Source: SAT2750 sp964476375 (GTDB lineage: Bacteria; Planctomycetota; Planctomycetia; Pirellulales; Pirellulaceae). Taken from it: a stretch of 5,920 bases of DNA. Positions 1-5,920 of this stretch are shown here, piece after piece (position 1 is the stretch's first letter; the number at the start of each line of letters is the position of its first letter). The position numbers were made by a program, and so were the translations under genes. The notes below the pieces were generated by a model. The model did not search any database and was not told where the DNA came from. It saw nothing but the letters and a program-made list of their open reading frames with translations. The stretch covers positions 1-5,920 of the forward strand of contig CAYYZW010000252.1 of assembly GCA_964476375.1 (NCBI GenBank). Direction: 5' to 3'.

Positions 1-2330
1 ACTCCACAGGGCAGGGCGTCTATGACCTGCTCTCCTGCCTGCTGCGGATCGACATTCACCCCGCCGATGACACGCCCCCCTACGCTGTGCCCGAGGACAA
101 CCCCTTTGTCGATCACCCCGGTGCCCGCCCGGAGATCTGGGCCTTTGGATTCCGCAACCCCTGGAAACTCAGCTTCAACGAAAAGAACGGCCAGCTCTGG
201 ATCGGGGATGTCGGCTGGGAACTCTATGAGATGGTCTACCTGGTCAAGAAGGGCGGGAATTACGGCTGGAGCGTGATGGAAGGCCCGCAGCCGGTACGAG
301 GCGAGATTGTACCGGGGCCCGGTCCCATCCTGCCGCCGATCGCGGACCATCACCACGTGGAATCCAAGTCGGTCACCGGTGGCCATGTCTACCGCGGCAA
401 ACGCCTCAAGTCCCTTGCCGGTGCCTATATCTACGGCGATTACGTGACCGGCAAGATCTGGGGCCTGAGAAACCGCGGCGATGAGGTGACCTGGCATGAG
501 GAACTGGCCAGTTCCTCGCTGCAGGTGATTGCTTTTGGAAGGGACCGTGATCGCAACTTTTACGTCCTCGACTACGCCGGTGGCATTTACCGCCTGGCAG
601 AAAACCCCAACAGGAGCCAGAACAGTGATTTCCCTCGACGGCTCAGCCAAACAGGCCTGTTCCGTTCGGTGGCGACGCAGCAGCCCGCGGCCGGCGTGAC
701 TGCCTTCACGATCGCCTCGCATCACTGGTCCGACCATGCCACCGCCAGTTACCTGGTGGGTGTTCCCGGCCAGGAGCCGATCTCCCTTGAAAAAGGAGCG
801 TTTTCCTTCCCCGAGGGGACCGTGCTTGCCAAGACGCTCTCCACCCGCACCAGTCGCACCGAGAGCGACAGCACCCGGGTCATGGAGACCCAGCTACTGC
901 TTTACCAGGGGGGCCAGTGGGACGCCTACAGCTACGCCTGGAACGAGGCTCAGACAGACGCCGAACTGGTCCCGGCCGAGGGCAGCCAGCGAATGCTGAA
1001 GATCACCGATCCTGCTATTCCGGGAGGAAGCGAGAACTCGAGCTGGCGTTACCACAGCCGGGCCGAATGCCTGACCTGCCACAACACCCGTCACGGCCAG
1101 CGGATCGGCTTCCTGGTACCGCAACTGAACCACGAAACACCCGGCGGCCGCCAGCTCGACCGCCTTCAGCAGGCGGGCGTGGTTCGCTGGGCCGAATGGG
1201 ACAAGGCAGCTGCCGACAAGAAACCGTCCACCGCGGACCTCGCTTCGCTGGTCGACCCACGCCAGGTGTATGTCGACCTGGCCACCCGGGCACGCAGCTA
1301 CCTGTTTACCAACTGTGCCCACTGCCACATGCCCGGCGGCGGAGGTACCGCCACGATCGACCTCAGGCACGAGGTCACACTGGAGCTGACCAAGACGATC
1401 GGGGCCACACCCTCGCAGGGGAATTTCCTGCTCCAGGATGCGCGGATCATTGCGCCCGGCGACCCCTCTGGCTCGGTCCTGCTGTACCGCATGTCCAAGA
1501 CCGGCTCCGGGCACATGCCGCATATCGGCCCCCGCCTGGTGGATACCGAGGCGGTCAAAATGCTCGGCAAGTGGATCGCCAACATGACAGGGAAGGACTC
1601 GGACCTGCTCGTCCGCCGCGGGCAAGAGCAGCAGCAAAGCGAGCAGTTTGTGGATGCGGCAACCAGCGCCGATGACCGGCTCCAGCTGGCCGAATCCCTG
1701 CTGGGGACCTCCTCCGGGGCTCTTTCGCTCTCGATCGCGATGCAGGACAAGCGGGTTGACCCGGAACTGGTCCAGCAGATCATCAAGGACCGGCCACTTC
1801 ATATCAGTGACCTGTTTGACCGCTACCTGCTCCCGGGCCAGCGAACCGAGCGACTTGGCGAGGTGATCAACCCGGACCAGATCCTCCGCCTCCGCGGCAG
1901 CCTGCAGCGGGGCAGGCAACTGTTTGTCCAGGAAGCAACCGTGCAGTGCCGCAACTGTCACCAGCTCGGTGGCACCGGCAAGCAGGTCGGCCGGGATCTG
2001 TCCGATGTCGGCATTCGCCTGACACGCGAGCAGATTCTCGAGAGCATCCTCTATCCTTCCCGCAAGATTGAACCGGCCTTTAGTTCCTACATCGTAGAGA
2101 CGGTCGACGGCCGCGTCATGACCGGCCTGGTCAAGAGCAAAAGCGAGAAGCAACTGGTGCTTGTCACCGTCGACGCCAAGGAAGTGACACTGGCATCCGA
2201 GGAGATTGATCTGCTGGTGCGGCAGCCCAAGAGCCTGATGCCGGACCTGCTGCTGCGGGACCTGACAGCCCAGCAGGTGGCCGACCTGCTCGCCTTCCTG
2301 GTGAACCAGCGAAACGCGCCGGCACCATGA
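1..2330 (+). CDS. PQQ-type sugar dehydrogenase fused to triheme cytochrome c (5'-partial)
   Basis: Probable periplasmic oxidoreductase that oxidises a sugar or similar alcohol and passes electrons to covalent c-type hemes. The frame is open from base 3, so the gene starts upstream; the first in-frame GTG (87) lies inside a conserved propeller strand and is not a believable start. About 775 residues are visible (numbered from base 3). Residues ~15-200 are the end of a glucose/sorbosone dehydrogenase beta-propeller (LLRIDIHP, PEIWAFGFRNPW, VTGGHVYRG, YIYGDYVTGKIWGL). Residues ~210-530 resemble the SO2930/HNE_0200 diheme cytochrome family, with hemes at C356-LTCH (1068-1082) and C438-AHCH (1314-1328) and a likely Met ligand in HMPHIG (M505). 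A helical linker leads to a planctomycete-type C-terminal heme domain (TIGR02603-like): C649-RNCH (1947-1961) with likely ligand M746. Domain assignment is firm; substrate unknown. The end at TGA 2328-2330 is clear. Confidence 0.9.
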   Translation, partial: STGQGVYDLLSCLLRIDIHPADDTPPYAVPEDNPFVDHPGARPEIWAFGFRNPWKLSFNEKNGQLWIGDVGWELYEMVYLVKKGGNYGWSVMEGPQPVRGEIVPGPGPILPPIADHHHVESKSVTGGHVYRGKRLKSLAGAYIYGDYVTGKIWGLRNRGDEVTWHEELASSSLQVIAFGRDRDRNFYVLDYAGGIYRLAENPNRSQNSDFPRRLSQTGLFRSVATQQPAAGVTAFTIASHHWSDHATASYLVGVPGQEPISLEKGAFSFPEGTVLAKTLSTRTSRTESDSTRVMETQLLLYQGGQWDAYSYAWNEAQTDAELVPAEGSQRMLKITDPAIPGGSENSSWRYHSRAECLTCHNTRHGQRIGFLVPQLNHETPGGRQLDRLQQAGVVRWAEWDKAAADKKPSTADLASLVDPRQVYVDLATRARSYLFTNCAHCHMPGGGGTATIDLRHEVTLELTKTIGATPSQGNFLLQDARIIAPGDPSGSVLLYRMSKTGSGHMPHIGPRLVDTEAVKMLGKWIANMTGKDSDLLVRRGQEQQQSEQFVDAATSADDRLQLAESLLGTSSGALSLSIAMQDKRVDPELVQQIIKDRPLHISDLFDRYLLPGQRTERLGEVINPDQILRLRGSLQRGRQLFVQEATVQCRNCHQLGGTGKQVGRDLSDVGIRLTREQILESILYPSRKIEPAFSSYIVETVDGRVMTGLVKSKSEKQLVLVTVDAKEVTLASEEIDLLVRQPKSLMPDLLLRDLTAQQVADLLAFLVNQRNAPAP

Positions 2331-2338
2331 GCGAAGGA

Positions 2339-2357
2339 TGGAGAATCCATATCTCCA
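2339..2357 (+). terminator. Small hairpin just after the dehydrogenase gene
   Basis: Nine bases after the stop codon, TGGAGA (2339-2344) pairs perfectly with TCTCCA (2352-2357) across a 7-base loop. A competing pairing, GAATC with GATTC, uses overlapping bases. No T-run follows, so it does not fit a standard intrinsic terminator. It could aid factor-dependent termination, protect the 3' end, or be chance; a six-base stem is weak evidence. Confidence 0.2.
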
Positions 2358-2401
2358 GATTCACAGAATCCCTACCCCCGATCGCTGTTCCGGCCGGATG
2401 G

Positions 2402-2430
2402 TTTGCAGAAGGACGAACTTTATTGATACT
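2402..2430 (+). promoter_or_regulatory. Candidate sigma70-like promoter for lipoprotein and glycosyltransferase
   Basis: In the 161-base gap before the lipoprotein gene, TTTGCA (2402-2407) and GATACT (2425-2430) are separated by exactly 17 bases. Each matches four of six bases of the sigma70 consensus. The surrounding stretch 2411-2432 is visibly more AT-rich than the flanking genes. The predicted transcript would start near 2437, giving a leader of about 55 bases and reading both the lipoprotein and the closely following glycosyltransferase gene. Planctomycete promoter consensus is poorly defined, so this is only a plausible placement. Nothing else was seen in the gap, and no clear Shine-Dalgarno precedes ATG 2492. 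Confidence 0.3.
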
Positions 2431-2491
2431 AGCGGGTGATGAACCAGCATGACCCCCTCCTTTTTCTCTCGCTGCAAGTGGTACCCTGACC

Positions 2492-2998
2492 ATGAAGAAC
2501 AAGTGGATCCTGGTTTTTTTCCTTTCTTTTATGCTGGCCGCGGGCTGCCAGCAATCCTCGCCCTCCCCGCCACCCGGAGCAGGGGAGCACCAGCACCCGG
2601 AGGACCATCACGATCATGATCATGGCGCCCTGGGCCCCCACGGGGGCCATGTCCTGGTACTTGGAGACGAACAGTACCATGCCGAGTGGACTCATGACGA
2701 CAAGAACGGGGAAATCGTGATCTACCTGCTGGACGCAGAGATCCAGCAAGACGTGACCACAGAGTCAGAGCTGATCACGATTGCCACCACCATACGTGGT
2801 GAAACCCAGGCCTACGAACTGGCGGCCGACAACCAGGACCAGGCGGATCCTCCCAGGGCCTCCCGGTTCAAAACAACGAATCCGAACCTGTTGACCGCTC
2901 TGAAACAGGCCGGCTCCGGGGTCGATGCACAGGTCCGCGTGCTTATCGACGGCAGCCTGCTGCGCGGCACGTTCGAGAAGCACGACCACGACCACTAG
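2492..2998 (+). CDS. Histidine-rich lipoprotein, probably metal-binding
   Basis: A 168-residue envelope protein of no named family that I can assign. Residues 1-18 form a lipoprotein signal peptide: Lys-rich start, hydrophobic core, then LAAGC with C19 as the lipidated cysteine. Next come a Ser/Pro-rich linker and a histidine cluster at 33-44 (H33, H35, H39, H40, H42, H44), followed by GPHGGH (48-53), YHAEWTHDD (62-70) and a beta-rich region to ~160. The protein ends in HDHDH (164-168). From memory, similar GPHGG...YHAE modules occur in planctomycete hypothetical proteins and near heavy-metal efflux adaptors; this was not checked. The histidines suggest binding of Zn, Cu, Ni or Co, perhaps as a buffer or chaperone at the outer membrane. 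The start is the only ATG that leaves an intact signal peptide; its ribosome site is weak. It is probably co-transcribed with the gene 13 bases downstream. Confidence 0.85.
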   Translation: MKNKWILVFFLSFMLAAGCQQSSPSPPPGAGEHQHPEDHHDHDHGALGPHGGHVLVLGDEQYHAEWTHDDKNGEIVIYLLDAEIQQDVTTESELITIATTIRGETQAYELAADNQDQADPPRASRFKTTNPNLLTALKQAGSGVDAQVRVLIDGSLLRGTFEKHDHDH

Positions 2999-3011
2999 CC
3001 CTGGGGGGACC

Positions 3012-4139
3012 ATGACGCTGCGGATACTTGCCCTGGAACCCTACTATGGCGGCAGCCACCAGGCCTTTCTCGATGGCTGGGTCACCCACAGCCGCCACGA
3101 GTTCACCCTGGTCACGCTCCCTCCCTTTCACTGGAAGTGGCGGATGCGGCATGCCGCTATCACCATGGCTGCCGACCTGACCAGGCGAGCGGAGCATGGA
3201 GAGCAGTGGGATCTGCTCTTTGCGAGCGACATGCTCAACCTGGCAGAATTTCGCGGCCTCGCGCCCCCCTCGCTCCAGTCCCTGCCGGCGGTCGCCTACT
3301 TCCATGAGAACCAGCTCACCTACCCGGCCCAGGAACCGCGCGAGTGGGACTACCACTTTGCCTTCACCAATTTCACCACCGCATTGGCCGCCGACCAGGT
3401 CTGGTTTAACAGCAGCTACCACCGGGATGATTTTCTCTCCGCCCTGGAATCCTTCCTAGAGCAGATGCCGGACCACCAGCCCACCGACCAGGCAGCGACG
3501 ATTGGCGAGAAGGCACACATCCAGTCCCCCGGCATCCACCTGCCACCAGCCAGCCAGGCCGCCCGACCAGCGGGCCCTCTGCGGATCACCTGGGCCGCCC
3601 GCTGGGAACACGACAAGGCTCCCGAGATCCTTCACCAGGCACTTCACACGCTGGCTGCCGAGGGTGTGGATTTTCGGCTCTCGGTACTGGGTCAGTCCTT
3701 TCGCCAGACCCCTGACACCTTCGCACAGATGCAGCAGGAATTTTCAGCACACATCGACCAGTGGGGATACCTGGAGTCCCACCAGCAGTACCTCCAGGCC
3801 CTTCAGCAGACCGACGTCTTTGTCTCGACCGCCCGTCACGAGTTTTTTGGAATCTCCGTCGTGGAGGCGATCGCCGCGGGAGCCTCCCCCCTGGTGCCCT
3901 GCAGCCTGGCCTATCCGGACGTTCTCCAGCTTGAAGAGCATCCAGAGCGGGAGCAGTTCTTCTATGACGGCAGCCCGGCCGACCTGGCGAAGCGACTCGG
4001 GCAACTCGCAGCCAGCCTTCCCTCGTCCCTCGACCCCTGCCTGCTCTCACTGCGAGAAACCACGGAACGCTTTGACTGGCCTGTCCGGGCTGCGGCGATG
4101 GACACGATGCTCGGCCAACTGGCGGCAACCCCTGTTTGA
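3012..4139 (+). CDS. GT-B glycosyltransferase, tRNA-queuosine mannosyltransferase-like (QTMAN/GTDC1, DUF3524)
   Basis: A 375-residue cytosolic glycosyltransferase without signal peptide or membrane segment. The N-terminal half (about 3-165) carries the motifs of the DUF3524 domain of vertebrate GTDC1: LEPYYGGSH (8-16), a FHWKWRMR segment near 40-46, FASDMLNLAEF, HENQLTYP (98-105), VWFNSSYH and PDHQP (153-157). The C-terminal half is a glycosyltransferase-4 type nucleotide-sugar domain: WAARWEHDKAPE from W194, with R197 and K202 placed to bind donor phosphates, and an EX7E motif E277-FFGISVV-E285. In vertebrates this family transfers mannose from GDP-mannose to queuosine in tRNA-Asp; that a bacterial member does so is inference. 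ATG 3012 follows a G-rich stretch (3003-3008) and begins at the conserved first strand. An earlier in-frame ATG (2925) would overlap the lipoprotein gene and add low-complexity Thr/Ser/Arg sequence, so it was rejected. Length is close to a compact GT-B enzyme. Confidence 0.88.
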   Translation: MTLRILALEPYYGGSHQAFLDGWVTHSRHEFTLVTLPPFHWKWRMRHAAITMAADLTRRAEHGEQWDLLFASDMLNLAEFRGLAPPSLQSLPAVAYFHENQLTYPAQEPREWDYHFAFTNFTTALAADQVWFNSSYHRDDFLSALESFLEQMPDHQPTDQAATIGEKAHIQSPGIHLPPASQAARPAGPLRITWAARWEHDKAPEILHQALHTLAAEGVDFRLSVLGQSFRQTPDTFAQMQQEFSAHIDQWGYLESHQQYLQALQQTDVFVSTARHEFFGISVVEAIAAGASPLVPCSLAYPDVLQLEEHPEREQFFYDGSPADLAKRLGQLAASLPSSLDPCLLSLRETTERFDWPVRAAAMDTMLGQLAATPV

Positions 4140-4169
4140 CGCCTTGCCGCGGAGCCTGCATATTGATGA

Positions 4170-4195
4170 CGGGCCTCCTCACACGCAGCGGCCCG
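4170..4195 (+). terminator. Possible weak terminator hairpin after the glycosyltransferase
   Basis: CGGGCC (4170-4175) pairs with GGCCCG (4190-4195) across a 14-base loop. It is followed within a few bases by a T-rich but interrupted stretch (4200-4210). It sits in the 87-base spacer between the glycosyltransferase stop and the sulfatase start, so it may partly separate the two. The stem is short and the loop large, and no convincing promoter for the sulfatase was seen after it, so read-through remains likely. Confidence 0.2.
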
Positions 4196-4213
4196 GCAAT
4201 CTTGTTCCTTCCC

Positions 4214-4218
4214 GGGAG
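4214..4218 (+). promoter_or_regulatory. Shine-Dalgarno sequence fixing the GTG start of the sulfatase
   Basis: GGGAG lies eight bases before GTG 4227, a good ribosome-binding distance. It matters because the start is not ATG. Initiation here gives a normal export signal, whereas the next in-frame ATG codons fall inside the catalytic domain. Confidence 0.6.
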
Positions 4219-4226
4219 TCCCAGGT

Positions 4227-5660
4227 GTGAAAACAGAAATCCAGCGACGCCCCGGTCACCATGCGATCCTGCTTGGCCTGCTGACCCTGATCCTTCCCGG
4301 CCCGCTGAGAGCCCAGGATCCACTTCCAAATATCGTCATCATCTTCACGGACGACCAGGGGTTTGCCGACCTGGGCTGTTTCGGGGCCAGCGGTTTCACC
4401 ACGCCCCGGATCGACCGGATGGCATCGGAGGGAATGCGTTTCACCAGCTTCTATGTGGCCCAGTCGGTCTGTGGTGCCTCCCGGGCAGGGCTGCTGACCG
4501 GATGCTATCCAAACCGCCTGGGCATGCTGGGGGCACCCAGTCACCGCAGCACCCATGGCATCAGTGACAGCGAGGTGATCATCCCGCAGATGCTCAAGCA
4601 GAAGGGGTATGCCACGGCAATCTATGGCAAGTGGCATCTCGGTTACCAGCAGCAGTTCCTGCCGATGCAACATGGCTTTGATGATTACTTTGGCCTTCCT
4701 TACTCCAATGACATGTGGCCCTTTCACCCCACGGCCGGGGACCGTTACCCACCGCTCCCATTGATCGACGGGAACAAGGTGATTGCACACAATCCGGACC
4801 AGACGCAGCTCACCACCTGGTATACCGAGCGGGCGGTCACCTTCATCGACCAGCATCACGAGCAGCCTTTTTTCCTCGAACTGGCCCACAGCATGCCCCA
4901 CGTGCCACTGTTCGTCTCCAGCAAGCACAAGGGAAAATCGGACAGCGGGATCTACGGGGATGTGATTTCGGAAATTGACTGGTCCGTCGGCCAGGTGCTT
5001 GACGCCCTGGAGCGTCACCAGATCGCTGACCGCACGCTGGTGATCTTCACCTCCGACAACGGCCCCTGGCTCTCCTACGGGGACCATGCCGGCAGTGCCG
5101 GCCCGCTCCGAGAGGGGAAGGGAACCGCCTGGGAAGGGGGCATGCGAGAGCCCTGCGTGATGCGTTGGCCAGGCAGGATTCCTGCCGGCAGCCTCTGCAG
5201 CGAGATTGCCGCCACCATTGACATCCTCCCCACGCTCGCGGAGATCACCGGATGCGAGTTACCCCCCAACAAGATCGATGGAAAGAGCATCTGGCCGCTC
5301 ATGCAGCGAAAGCCGGCCGCCCGCACCCCCCATGACGCCTACTACTTTTACTGGGGCAACGCCCTGCATGCCGTCCGCCGTGGCCCCTGGAAGCTCCATT
5401 TCCCCCACCCTTACCGGTCCCTGGAGGGCGAGCCCGGCAGCGGAGGAACACCAGGCCCCTACAGGCAACTGAAAACCGGGCTGGAGCTTTATCACCTGGA
5501 GATGGATATCGGTGAAAAAGAAGACCTGGCCAGCCGCTTCCCCGGGGTAGTCAAGGAACTTGTCGAGTATGGCGACCGCATCCGCAAGGAACTGGGAGAC
5601 TCGCTAACGAAACAGAAGGGGAGCGAGAACCGCCAGCCCGGCAGAGTCCAAAGCGACTAA
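4227..5660 (+). CDS. Exported type I arylsulfatase (arylsulfatase A-like)
   Basis: A 477-residue sulfatase that hydrolyses a sulfate ester, most likely on a sulfated polysaccharide, outside the cytoplasm. Residues 1-29 form a signal peptide (basic start, core AILLGLLTLIL, probable cleavage after LRA). Metal-binding D42-D43 follow strand NIVIIFTDD. The nucleophile motif is C82-GASR-AGLLTG, the CxAxR variant in which the cysteine must be converted to formylglycine; R86 is present. The second signature is GYATAIYGKWHLG with K135 and H137. H225 in SMPHVPLF, D277-N278 in TSDNGPW and K298 in REGKGT complete the expected active site, so the enzyme looks intact. The C-terminal subdomain (about 360-460) carries LELYHLEMDIGEKEDLA and the tail ELGDSLTKQKG. 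Overall it is closest to arylsulfatase A-type enzymes. Substrate cannot be read from sequence. The GTG start is backed by GGGAG eight bases upstream. A sulfatase-like remnant follows in the same frame. Confidence 0.92.
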   Translation: MKTEIQRRPGHHAILLGLLTLILPGPLRAQDPLPNIVIIFTDDQGFADLGCFGASGFTTPRIDRMASEGMRFTSFYVAQSVCGASRAGLLTGCYPNRLGMLGAPSHRSTHGISDSEVIIPQMLKQKGYATAIYGKWHLGYQQQFLPMQHGFDDYFGLPYSNDMWPFHPTAGDRYPPLPLIDGNKVIAHNPDQTQLTTWYTERAVTFIDQHHEQPFFLELAHSMPHVPLFVSSKHKGKSDSGIYGDVISEIDWSVGQVLDALERHQIADRTLVIFTSDNGPWLSYGDHAGSAGPLREGKGTAWEGGMREPCVMRWPGRIPAGSLCSEIAATIDILPTLAEITGCELPPNKIDGKSIWPLMQRKPAARTPHDAYYFYWGNALHAVRRGPWKLHFPHPYRSLEGEPGSGGTPGPYRQLKTGLELYHLEMDIGEKEDLASRFPGVVKELVEYGDRIRKELGDSLTKQKGSENRQPGRVQSD

Positions 5661-5708
5661 GCACTTCCTGATCCAGAATCCACCTGGACCCACAAAGCCC
5701 CAAGAAGC

Positions 5709-5861
5709 TCCGGCAATGTCGCCGGCGATCACCCGCAGGTTATCGCCCGAATCGAGAAAACGCCGGACAGGGCCCGCAACAACCCCGGGGACCGGAACCA
5801 GGCCGGCGCACACCAACGGCCGGCAGGTCATGGGAGCGACCTCCGGCCGTTGACACGCTAG
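5709..5861 (+). pseudogene. Remnant of a second sulfatase C-terminus
   Basis: Downstream of the sulfatase TAA, and in the same frame, about 50 codons read like an arylsulfatase tail. The clearest part is NVAGDHPQVIARIEK (5715-5759), the familiar NVA..HP.VVARI.. helix of sulfatase C-termini. It is followed by ARNNPGD and then G...RPAG, the same layout as the intact sulfatase's ELGD...G...PGR ending. The frame closes at TAG 5859-5861. No catalytic domain, start codon or ribosome site precedes it, and only about 50 bases separate it from the intact gene, so it cannot be a complete gene. The likeliest origin is a tandem sulfatase copy reduced by deletion. Alternatives are an in-frame duplicated tail cut off by a new stop, or chance resemblance. 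The 5661-5708 stretch in this frame shows no clear sulfatase similarity. Confidence 0.45.
5814..5852. repeat. Long near-perfect inverted repeat (hairpin)
   Basis: CAACGGCCGG (5814-5823) pairs perfectly with CCGGCCGTTG (5843-5852). Inside it, AGGTC (5825-5829) pairs with GACCT (5838-5842), leaving one bulged C (5824) and the 8-base loop ATGGGAGC (5830-5837). That makes 15 base pairs, mostly GC, by far the strongest structure in the window. It covers the end of the sulfatase remnant and lies about 150 bases after the intact sulfatase stop. It could terminate the upstream transcript, but the nearest T-run (5878-5881) is about 25 bases away, so a simple intrinsic terminator is not a good fit. A dispersed REP-like palindrome, a protein-binding site or a leader-RNA hairpin of the next gene are alternatives. 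Confidence 0.7.
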
Positions 5862-5896
5862 ATTGACCGCGAGTTAGTTTTGCGGATTGACACGCT
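5850..5896 (+). promoter_or_regulatory. TTGAC repeat cluster, possible upstream control region of next gene
   Basis: TTGACACGCT occurs twice as an exact 10-base direct repeat (5850-5859 and 5887-5896), 37 bases apart. A third copy of the core, GATTGACC, lies between them (5861-5868), and GCTGACA follows at 5898-5904. Two copies contain a consensus -35 hexamer TTGACA (5850-5855, 5887-5892). Neither has a good -10 at the usual spacing; TAGTTT at 5875-5880 after the first is a poor match. The area 5870-5887 is relatively AT-rich. It may be a promoter region or operator array for a gene starting beyond 5920; no coding sequence was recognised in 5862-5920. Confidence 0.3.
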
Positions 5897-5920
5897 TGCT
5901 GACATCGGTCTCGAGGACAC

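Noticed and set aside
87..89. GTG as start of the first gene
   Set aside because: The frame is open to the window edge, and conserved propeller sequence (LLRIDIHP) lies upstream of it, so the gene begins outside the window.
894..2153. Long open frame on the minus strand (419 codons)
   Set aside because: It is antisense to the cytochrome domains, which have clear heme motifs and conserved domains. Its translation shows no recognisable domain, as expected of a shadow in GC-rich DNA.
2925..3011. Upstream ATG for the glycosyltransferase
   Set aside because: It would overlap the lipoprotein gene and add a low-complexity Thr/Ser/Arg leader. The family's first strand begins right after ATG 3012.
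4136..4567. Plus-strand frame bridging glycosyltransferase and sulfatase
   Set aside because: It overlaps the sulfatase signal peptide and active-site region in another frame, and its Pro/Arg-rich translation has no known motif.
4179..5087. Open frame of 302 codons on the minus strand
   Set aside because: It lies opposite the catalytic domain of a clear sulfatase and shows no known motif.
5710..5725. CCGGC...GCCGG mini hairpin
   Set aside because: A five-base GC stem is common by chance in this composition, lacks a T-run and falls within the sulfatase-like remnant.
5783..5790. CCCCGGGG palindrome
   Set aside because: It is short, low in information for GC-rich DNA and has no supporting context.
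5604..5831. Minus-strand frame of 75 codons in the terminal region
   Set aside because: It overlaps the sulfatase 3' end, starts inside the hairpin loop region and has no recognisable motif. The plus frame gives a sulfatase-like tail instead.

Overview
This 5.9 kb, GC-rich window reads as chromosomal DNA of a planctomycete (Planctomycetota, perhaps a Pirellulales-type marine or freshwater lineage). Two things point there. The first gene fuses a sugar-dehydrogenase propeller to several c-type heme domains, ending in the planctomycete-type CxxCH domain. The last gene is a secreted arylsulfatase of the kind these genomes carry in many copies. The assignment rests on recognising protein families; no search was run.

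All four supported genes are on the + strand. (1) Positions 1-2330 hold the 3' part of a large exported PQQ-type dehydrogenase / triheme cytochrome c; its N-terminus lies outside the window. (2) A 161-base gap follows, with a small hairpin and a possible sigma70-like promoter. (3) Positions 2492-2998 encode a small histidine-rich lipoprotein, probably a metal-binding envelope protein. (4) Thirteen bases later, 3012-4139 encodes a GT-B glycosyltransferase closely resembling vertebrate GTDC1/QTMAN, the tRNA-queuosine mannosyltransferase. (5) After an 87-base spacer, 4227-5660 encodes an exported type I sulfatase starting at GTG behind a good Shine-Dalgarno sequence.

The last 260 bases have no intact gene but are not featureless. 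In the same frame as the sulfatase, after its stop, lies a stretch resembling the C-terminal tail of another arylsulfatase, probably a decayed tandem copy. It runs into a long, nearly perfect hairpin (5814-5852). The hairpin's right arm leads into a cluster of TTGAC-type repeats that may be the control region of a gene beyond the window.

Functionally this looks like accessory planctomycete metabolism: polysaccharide or sugar oxidation and desulfation in the envelope. The outlier is the cytosolic, tRNA-modification-like glycosyltransferase, probably co-transcribed with the metal-binding lipoprotein. That bacterial QTMAN homologue and the structured 3' end are the most interesting parts of the window.
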